The notes under the pieces: generated by a model
What the model saw: the letters and a program-made list of their open reading frames with translations, nothing else
The model's database searches: none
What the model was told of the DNA's origin: nothing
Origin: Archangium lansingense
GTDB taxonomy: Bacteria > Myxococcota > Myxococcia > Myxococcales > Myxococcaceae
Length of the DNA: 64,000 nucleotides
Direction of reading: 5' to 3'
Assembly (NCBI RefSeq): GCF_026626635.1
Contig: NZ_JAPNKA010000001.1
Location: 12,322,501 to 12,386,500 of the forward strand
Position numbers and translations under genes: made by a program
Shown: in pieces, positions 59,046 through 64,000 of the stretch
How the letters are laid out: each line of letters starts with the position of its first letter
Numbering within the stretch: position 1 is the stretch's first letter

Positions 59046-59207
59046 ATCAATCCCCAGACTCGCCGCAACATCCTGCTCGCACTCGTATTCCTGGCTGGCT
59101 GCGCCGCGTCACGGGTGCAGTGGGTGCCCCCCGCCCTCGCGCAGTCGGACACGGGCATCCAGCTGTGGGGCCGTGTTTCCGCGGAGGGAAGATTCAGATG
59201 CGAGTGA
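59046..59207 (+). pseudogene. Lipoprotein gene fragment with an ATC in place of the start codon
   Basis: An open stretch of 53 codons reads NPQTRRNILLALVFLAGCAAS, a textbook lipoprotein signal, then RVQWVPPALAQSDTGIQLWGRV and a stop. GAGGAGAAGG lies 5 bases upstream of ATC, so an ATG appears to have been lost (or ATC is used, which is rare). The frame ends inside the last codons of the convergent Nudix gene. It may be a decayed or truncated gene, or a small lipoprotein; a sequencing error is also possible. Confidence 0.35.
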
Positions 59208-59682
59208 AGGACCAGCTCACCGCTCGACCGTCCTCGTAGGGCATGACGCCGTGGAAGGCCCTCGGGTCTCCGTCAAACACCAACGGGAGGAAGTGCCGGT
59301 CCCCGTCCCACAACGGCAGGCTCATGATGTCCTTCACCGGCACCCACGAGAGCGTTCCCTCCACGTTGCGCTCGTGCGGCGTGCCCTCGAAGCGATCGAT
59401 TCGGAAGATGAAGCCCAGCCAGTCCTCCCCCTTCGGGCCGAAGCCCGGCCAGCTGATGGTGCCTCGCAGCGTCAGCTCCGTGCACTCGATTCCCGCCTCC
59501 TCGCGGATCTCCCGGCGCATGCAGGAGACCACGTCCTCGTCCGGGTGCATCTTCCCACCGAGCCCGTTGTACTTGCCGAGGTGCGCGTCGTCCTGACGCG
59601 CGTTGCGGTGGATGAGCAGCACCTTCGTCCCGTCCGGAGACATGACGTAGCCGAGCGTGCCAATGATGGGCGTGTAGCGCAT
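59194..59682 (-). CDS. Nudix hydrolase (MutT-like)
   Basis: A 162-residue enzyme with the Nudix box starting GLGGKMHPDEDVV and ending RREIREEAGIE (Gly, Glu and REEAG residues in place), preceded by KVLLIHRNARQDDAHLGKYN. It hydrolyses nucleoside-diphosphate derivatives with Mg; the segment GTISWPGFGPKGEDWLGFIF resembles the 8-oxo-dGTPase group. The downstream 14 bp overlap the lipoprotein fragment on the other strand. Substrate is not certain. Confidence 0.88.
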   Translation of the reverse strand: MRYTPIIGTLGYVMSPDGTKVLLIHRNARQDDAHLGKYNGLGGKMHPDEDVVSCMRREIREEAGIECTELTLRGTISWPGFGPKGEDWLGFIFRIDRFEGTPHERNVEGTLSWVPVKDIMSLPLWDGDRHFLPLVFDGDPRAFHGVMPYEDGRAVSWSFTRI

Positions 59683-59784
59683 GACAGGGCTCTTATCCCT
59701 CGCCCGCCGCTCCGCAAGAAGTCAGGAGGTAGGCCCCCGCCTTCCGACCTGAAGGGCACACCTGGGGAACCCGGGAGGCGTGGC

Positions 59785-59835
59785 ACCCTCACCCCGTCCC
59801 TCTCCCGGAGGGCGAGGGGATATTGGGCGAAGTGG
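59785..59835 (+). repeat. REP-like repeat, copy 6
   Basis: ACCCTCACCCCGTCCC then TCTCCCGGAGGGCGAGGG, followed by GATATTGGGCGAAGTGG. Bases 59781-59820 equal copy 1, and the GATATTGGG extension matches copy 4. It lies just beyond the stop of the ABC transporter gene. Confidence 0.75.
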
Positions 59836-59844
59836 AGGCTCGGC

Positions 59845-61704
59845 TCAGTCCCGGTAGCCTCGGGCCTGCAGGTTGAACAGGTGCGCGTACCGCCCGTTGC
59901 GCGCCATCAGATCTGTGTGGCTCCCCAACTCCTCCACCTCCCCGTTGTGCAGCACTGCAATGCGGTCCGCCATCCGCACCGTCGAGAACCGGTGGGAGAT
60001 GACAAGCGCGATCCGGTCCGCCGCCAGCTCCTGGAAGCGCTCGAACAGCGCGTGCTCCGACTCCGCGTCGATGCTCGCCGTCGGCTCGTCCAGGATGAGC
60101 ACCTCCGCGTCCTCCCTCATGAACGCCCTCGCCACCCCCAGCTTCTGCCACTGCCCTCCGCTCAGCTCCTGCCCCTTCTCGAACCAGCCTCCCAACATCG
60201 TGTCGTACTGGTTGGGCAGCGCTGAAATCACCGCGCTCGCGCCTCCCTGCTCCGCCGCCCGCACAATGCGGTTGCGGTCCTCCAGCGCCGCCACGTGCCC
60301 CAACCCGATGTTCTCCGCCACGCTGAACTGGTAGCGCACGAAGTCCTGGAACACCGCTCCGAACCTCGAGCGCAAGTCCTCCGGCTCCATGTCCTTCAGG
60401 TTCACGCCCCCGTAGAGGATGTCCCCCTCCGTCGGCTCGTACAGACGCAGCAGCAGCTTCACCAGCGTGCTCTTCCCCGCCCCGTTCTCCCCCACCAGCG
60501 CCAGCTTCTCCCCCGGCTCCAGCTTCAACGACAGGTTGCGCAGCGCCCACTCCTGCTTCCCCGGATAGCGGAACGACACGTTGCGCAGCTCGATGGCGTT
60601 GCCCCGCCCCTTCGGCGCCGTGCGCGCCGGCAACACCCTCGGCGCCTCCTGCCCCGTTGGTATCTCCAGGTACGCGAAGAGGTTGCTCATGAAGAGCGCC
60701 CCCTCGTACATGCTCCCCACGCTCGAGAGAATCCCCTGGAACGCCGCCTGCCCCTGCCGGAACACGCTCAGGTACAGCACCATGTCTCCCACGGAGATCT
60801 CCCCCTGCGCCGCCCGGTTCGCCACGAACACGTAGCACCCGTAGAACGCCCCCAGCGACAACAGCCCCAACCCCAGGCCCCACCCCATCCGCTTGAGCGC
60901 CAACGCCCGGTCTTCCTGGAAGAACTTCTGGAACAGCGTCCGGTAGCGCCCTAGCACCAGCGAGCCCAGCGCGAACACCTTCACCTCCTTCACGTGGTTG
61001 TCTCGCGTGAGGATCCACTCCAGGTAGTTCAGCTTGCGTCCCTCGGGCGCGCGCCACGAGTACAGCCGGAAGCCCTCCGCCGCCAGCCGCGCCTCCGCGA
61101 TGAACGCCGGGATGCTCGCCGCCACCAGCACCACCACGCTCCACGGCGACAGCGCCACCAACAGCACCGCGTACGTCGACAGCGTTACCATGTTGCGCAC
61201 GATGGCGAACGCATCCATCACCAGCGCCAGCGGCCGGCTGTTCGCCTCGCGCCGCGCGTTCTGCATCTTGTCGTACGTGTCCGAGTCCTCGAAGTGCCGC
61301 AGCTCCAACTGCAGCGCCTTCTGGAGGATCCGCTCGTTGAGCAGGTTGCCCAGGCTGGCCCGCAGCAGCTCCCGCGTCAGCGCCAGCGCCCGGTCCAGCG
61401 TCACCGAGCCCACCATCAACCCGAACTCCAGCACCACCAGCCGCACCACCTGCTCGCGCGCCGCCGGCCCCCCGCCAGAGGACGCCGCCACCACCCCGTC
61501 CACGATGAGCTTTCCCACCCAGGCGATGGCCGCTGGCACCAGCGCCGCCACCAGCGTCAGCGCCCCGAGCACCACCGCGCCCCAGGGGCTCGCCTCCCAG
61601 AAGAGCCGGAAGGTGCCCGGCAACTGCCGGAAGAGGCTGCCCGCGTTCTTCAGCCGGGCCTTGAGGGATTGGGGGGGACGCGCCGTGACATGCGGAGGAG
61701 ACAC
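59845..61704 (-). CDS. ABC exporter, fused membrane and ATPase domains
   Basis: A 619-residue half-transporter. Residues about 25-330 hold six membrane spans of the type I exporter fold. The ATPase domain (about 375-610) contains Walker A GENGAGKST, the signature LSGGQ, Walker B LILDEPT and the H-loop VISHRFS. It likely exports a lipid, peptide or drug-like substrate; a permissive multidrug-type role is typical. GTG 61704 follows the purine-rich GAGAGAGGGC. No partner protein or modification gene is adjacent. Confidence 0.9.
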   Translation of the reverse strand: MSPPHVTARPPQSLKARLKNAGSLFRQLPGTFRLFWEASPWGAVVLGALTLVAALVPAAIAWVGKLIVDGVVAASSGGGPAAREQVVRLVVLEFGLMVGSVTLDRALALTRELLRASLGNLLNERILQKALQLELRHFEDSDTYDKMQNARREANSRPLALVMDAFAIVRNMVTLSTYAVLLVALSPWSVVVLVAASIPAFIAEARLAAEGFRLYSWRAPEGRKLNYLEWILTRDNHVKEVKVFALGSLVLGRYRTLFQKFFQEDRALALKRMGWGLGLGLLSLGAFYGCYVFVANRAAQGEISVGDMVLYLSVFRQGQAAFQGILSSVGSMYEGALFMSNLFAYLEIPTGQEAPRVLPARTAPKGRGNAIELRNVSFRYPGKQEWALRNLSLKLEPGEKLALVGENGAGKSTLVKLLLRLYEPTEGDILYGGVNLKDMEPEDLRSRFGAVFQDFVRYQFSVAENIGLGHVAALEDRNRIVRAAEQGGASAVISALPNQYDTMLGGWFEKGQELSGGQWQKLGVARAFMREDAEVLILDEPTASIDAESEHALFERFQELAADRIALVISHRFSTVRMADRIAVLHNGEVEELGSHTDLMARNGRYAHLFNLQARGYRD

Positions 61705-61878
61705 GCCCTCTCTCTAACCCGGCGCCCCCACGTGTGCCGCATCTCCCGTGCCGCCACATGCGCCTGGCCTCCGGACTCCGGCTCCGTGTTCCCCTCCCAG
61801 TTTCCGCCCGCCAGGATGCTCTCCGACCAGCCTCTCGGGGTTATGATGGCCCCATCCCTCGCCTGGAGACCCCCTTCG

Positions 61879-62391
61879 ATGAAGCGCTTCGTCATCGTCT
61901 TCGACAACGAGCCGGCCGAATCCGCCCCCTGGATGGCCCGCGCCTGCGCCACGTCCCAGCTCACCTTCGTGGACAACGAGGCCATCACGGACGCCGTCTC
62001 CGATAATAAGGAGGCCCAGAAGCTGCTCCTCAAGGGCGACCTTCCCCCGGGGGAGAACCCCAAGCTCGCCCCCTACTACAAGGACGCGCTCGACAAGCTC
62101 GCCGCCGGCAAGCAGCGCATCGGCGTCTACAGCGTGAGCTGGTTGCTCTACCTCGGCCAGGCTGATGGGTGCGTGCTCGACTTCGCCGGCCTCGAGGAGC
62201 AGCGCAAGAAGGGGCTCGCCTCCGGCGTCGCCCAGAAGACCGCCGACGAGTACGTGGCCAAGTACTCCGCCCACCTGCAGGAGCGCGCGCGCAAGGTGCT
62301 CCCCGCCGACCGCATCCTCATCGTGCCCGCCAACGAGAGCGATGCGAAGAAGGCCGAGCTCGCCGCCGCCTTCATCAAGAAGCTCGGGTAG
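61879..62391 (+). CDS. Hypothetical soluble protein
   Basis: A 170-residue protein with no signal peptide. It starts MKRFVIVFDNEPAESAPWM, has GVYSVSWLLYLGQADGCVLDF in the middle and RILIVPANESDAKKAELAAAF at the end, an alternating alpha/beta layout. I do not recognise a family. ATG 61879 has GGAG 10 bases upstream. Divergent from the ABC exporter gene. Confidence 0.7.
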   Translation: MKRFVIVFDNEPAESAPWMARACATSQLTFVDNEAITDAVSDNKEAQKLLLKGDLPPGENPKLAPYYKDALDKLAAGKQRIGVYSVSWLLYLGQADGCVLDFAGLEEQRKKGLASGVAQKTADEYVAKYSAHLQERARKVLPADRILIVPANESDAKKAELAAAFIKKLG

Positions 62392-62462
62392 GTGCTTCCG
62401 AACGGGGTGGAGGGGCAGACCCTCCCCCCGGTGCACCTTCGCCTTCTGGGCGGGCTCGACGC

Positions 62463-63275
62463 TTAGACGCCACGTGTCTTGAGCCGCTTCAGCTCGGTTC
62501 GCAGCTTCGCCAGGCGTTGCTCCGCCATTTCCCGGAGCCGCGCCTCTTCGTCTACGCGCCGCCGCAAGCGCTTCGCCTCCTTCGTCAACCATGCAATGCG
62601 CTCGTCCGACTCCAACAGTGGCGTGCGCCCTGCCCAGAAGCGCAGCCGTCCCTCCTCGACCTGCAACTCCAGCCCCAGCTGTTCCGAGTGGTAGCGGCCT
62701 CGCACGAGGGGAATACCCGCATACTTCCTCGCCCCGGTTCCCGGCAGCCGGTACGCCACCAGCCGCTCCTTCTTCCGGTCGTAGATGAAGTATTCGGGAA
62801 TGCCGAGCCGGGCGTAGCGCCGCACGTTGTACTCGGCGTCCTTCTTGCGATCGCCGCCCACGTGGACCTCCATCACCCAGTCCAGCCCCTTGCCCTCGGC
62901 ACTCACCACCCACTTGTCCCGTTCGTGCCGCTCCACGTCTCGCACCGCCAGCAGGTCCGGCGCGAAACGCCGCTCGCCCGGGTAGTACACGGGCAGTTCC
63001 GCCCCCAGGTACACCTTGTGCCGCCGGTGGCGGCCGAAGTGGCCCCTCAACACATCCAGAGCGCCCAATTTCGCCAGGAAGTGCCGGTCTCCTTCCGGCA
63101 GCGCCATCTCCTCCCATGTCACCTCCCCGGGCAGTGAGGCCACCACCTGCTCCCGCTCTTCCACGCTCATCGCCTCCCACTCCTGTTGGGAGGGTGCGTG
63201 GGGGATGGCCTCTGCGTTGCCCCGCCGATCGCGCTCCATGTCTCGAAGCGTGAGGCGGGAGACCTCCAAGGTCAA
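62463..63275 (-). CDS. Uma2-family (DUF820) PD-(D/E)xK nuclease-like protein
   Basis: A 270-residue protein of the Uma2 type, common in myxobacteria and cyanobacteria. Core residues of the restriction-endonuclease fold are FAPDLLAV, then WVMEVHVGGDRKKD (Asp, Glu and Lys of PD-ExK) and the LGIPEYFIYDR strand. The tail is a charged coiled coil (about 215-265, RRRVDEEARLREMAEQRLAKL). Homology to the paralogue at 63527 starts exactly at TTG 63275 (LTLEVSRLTL), so that start is preferred over ATG 63239. Cellular role is unknown. Confidence 0.8.
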   Translation of the reverse strand: MTLEVSRLTLRDMERDRRGNAEAIPHAPSQQEWEAMSVEEREQVVASLPGEVTWEEMALPEGDRHFLAKLGALDVLRGHFGRHRRHKVYLGAELPVYYPGERRFAPDLLAVRDVERHERDKWVVSAEGKGLDWVMEVHVGGDRKKDAEYNVRRYARLGIPEYFIYDRKKERLVAYRLPGTGARKYAGIPLVRGRYHSEQLGLELQVEEGRLRFWAGRTPLLESDERIAWLTKEAKRLRRRVDEEARLREMAEQRLAKLRTELKRLKTRGV

Positions 63276-63526
63276 CCTGTCGCCGCTATCCCCGTCCCCC
63301 TCGAGACGAGGCACAGCAAGTCGTGGGCCGGTTGCACATCGGGGCCTCTGGCCCCTTCGAGACCTCTTACAGAAGAGCCTCTCCTGGCACCCGTCAGACA
63401 TCCGCGCCACGGGATGCCGCCTCCCGAGCGGGACCCGTGCCGCGGGCGCTCCCACGCACCGTCCGCTCGGCACGGCGGACTTTGTCCACTCGGCCTACTC
63501 CTTGCTGAGAAGTAGCGTGGGGGCAA

Positions 63527-64000
63527 TTGACCGCCGAGGTCACCCGTCGCACGCTTATGCGCATGGGACGGCACACGGACGAGCGTGGAGACGCCTTCCC
63601 CCGGGCGCCCACGCAAGAGGAGTGGGAGGCGATGGGGCAGGAGGAGCGGGACCGGGTGGTGGACTCACTGCCCGGGGAGGTGACGTGGGACGAGATGGCC
63701 ATGCCGGAGGGCGACCGGCATTTCCAGGGCAAGGTCCAGGCCATGGATGCACTGCGCGGCTATTTCAAACGCCAGGAGCGCAAGGTGTACCTGGGCGCCG
63801 AGCTGCCCATCTACTACCCGGGCGAGCGGCGCTTCGCGCCGGATCTGCTCGCCGTGCTGGATGCCGAGCCGTACCCGCGCCAGAAGTGGGTGGTGAGTGC
63901 CGAGGGCAAGGGGCTGGATTGGGTGATGGAGGTGCACGTGGGCGGCGATCGCAAGAAGGACGCCGAGTACAACGTGCAGCGCTACGCCCGGCTCGGCATT
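63527..64000 (+). CDS. Uma2-family paralogue, 5' part (cut by the right edge)
   Basis: The open frame from TTG 63527 (LTAEVTRRTLMRMG) runs off the window with no stop; ATG 63557 or 63563 are alternative starts. It matches the minus-strand copy closely (EEWEAM, SLPGEVTW, MPEGDRHF, YYPGERRFAPDLLAV, SAEGKGLDWVMEVHVGGDRKKDAEYNV), so the two genes are divergent paralogues about 250 bp apart. The catalytic residues seen in the first copy are all present. The C-terminal coiled coil cannot be judged. Confidence 0.8.
   Translation, partial: MTAEVTRRTLMRMGRHTDERGDAFPRAPTQEEWEAMGQEERDRVVDSLPGEVTWDEMAMPEGDRHFQGKVQAMDALRGYFKRQERKVYLGAELPIYYPGERRFAPDLLAVLDAEPYPRQKWVVSAEGKGLDWVMEVHVGGDRKKDAEYNVQRYARLGI

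Noticed and set aside
57253-60225. A 990-codon open frame on the plus strand
   Set aside because: It crosses three genes on the opposite strand (OPT, Nudix, ABC exporter). Its sequence is His/Arg/Gln-rich shadow translation.
59789-61759. A 656-codon frame parallel to the ABC exporter gene
   Set aside because: Same strand but shifted frame; the true frame has Walker A, LSGGQ and Walker B, and this one is Gly/Ala/Arg-rich noise.
1-64000. CRISPR arrays, rRNA, tRNA genes, or intact IS/prophage
   Set aside because: I searched by eye for direct-repeat spacer arrays, tRNA-like cloverleaf ends and transposase or integrase motifs and saw none. This was not a computed search.

Overview
The window looks like chromosomal DNA of a myxobacterium (Myxococcota, probably suborder Cystobacterineae). 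The GC content is very high, with strong third-position GC, so long antisense shadow ORFs occur throughout. Myxobacterial hallmarks include a DUF2378/TIGR02265 protein, an FHA-type sigma-54 activator, a Ser/Thr kinase with a long TPR tail, and a candidate SitA-like lipoprotein toxin with a HEAT-repeat neighbour. There are also many secreted lipoproteins with GON, Vps62, Cip1-like, DNRLRE or carboxypeptidase-regulatory-like domains. I see no rRNA, tRNA, CRISPR array or intact insertion sequence. The species assignment is inference.

Layout. 1-10 kb: end of a DUF4142 gene, a thioredoxin, an orphan terpene cyclase, a Gfo/Idh/MocA oxidoreductase coupled to a Cip1-like lipoprotein, an M3 oligopeptidase lipoprotein, the toxin/immunity candidate pair and a Cys-rich lipoprotein. 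10-21 kb (minus strand): a three-gene operon of an SH3b protein, a 1702-residue protein with C39-like and M23-like regions, and a 482-residue unknown; upstream lies a large carboxypeptidase-regulatory-like protein. 21-26 kb: a tannase/feruloyl-esterase lipoprotein, a stand-alone GspE-N protein, and a LysR regulator divergent from a membrane protein and a saccharopine-dehydrogenase-like enzyme. 26-37 kb: a sigma-54 regulatory island. An FHA-AAA+ activator lies divergent to a Vps62-like lipoprotein gene, and a GON-domain lipoprotein gene about 5 kb away carries a near-identical promoter architecture (two dyad sites plus a -24/-12 promoter); a TPR Ser/Thr kinase gene abuts the second promoter. 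37-40.5 kb: a Rieske oxygenase with a divergent AraC regulator, a PEP-mutase-family enzyme and a small C4 zinc protein.

40.7-49.1 kb: an 11-gene, translationally coupled operon. It holds a nitroreductase, PlsC-like acyltransferase, AcpS, FabZ-like dehydratase, ketosynthase, ketoreductase, long ACP-domain protein, degenerate second AcpS-like protein, FtsX-like permease, LolD-like ATPase and a LolB-like lipoprotein. It looks like a self-contained type II fatty-acid/polyketide pathway joined to an envelope lipid or lipoprotein transport module, and I regard it as one of the two most interesting systems here; the other is the sigma-54 island.

49-64 kb: mostly single genes and short operons (phosphotransferase, DUF2378, TrpF-like, CDP-alcohol phosphatidyltransferase, VWA lipoprotein, DNRLRE lipoprotein, phosphoglycerate mutase, OPT transporter, Nudix, ABC exporter). 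The window ends with two divergent Uma2-family paralogues, the second cut by the window edge. A REP-like palindromic repeat occurs at least six times in intergenic or gene-end positions across the window.
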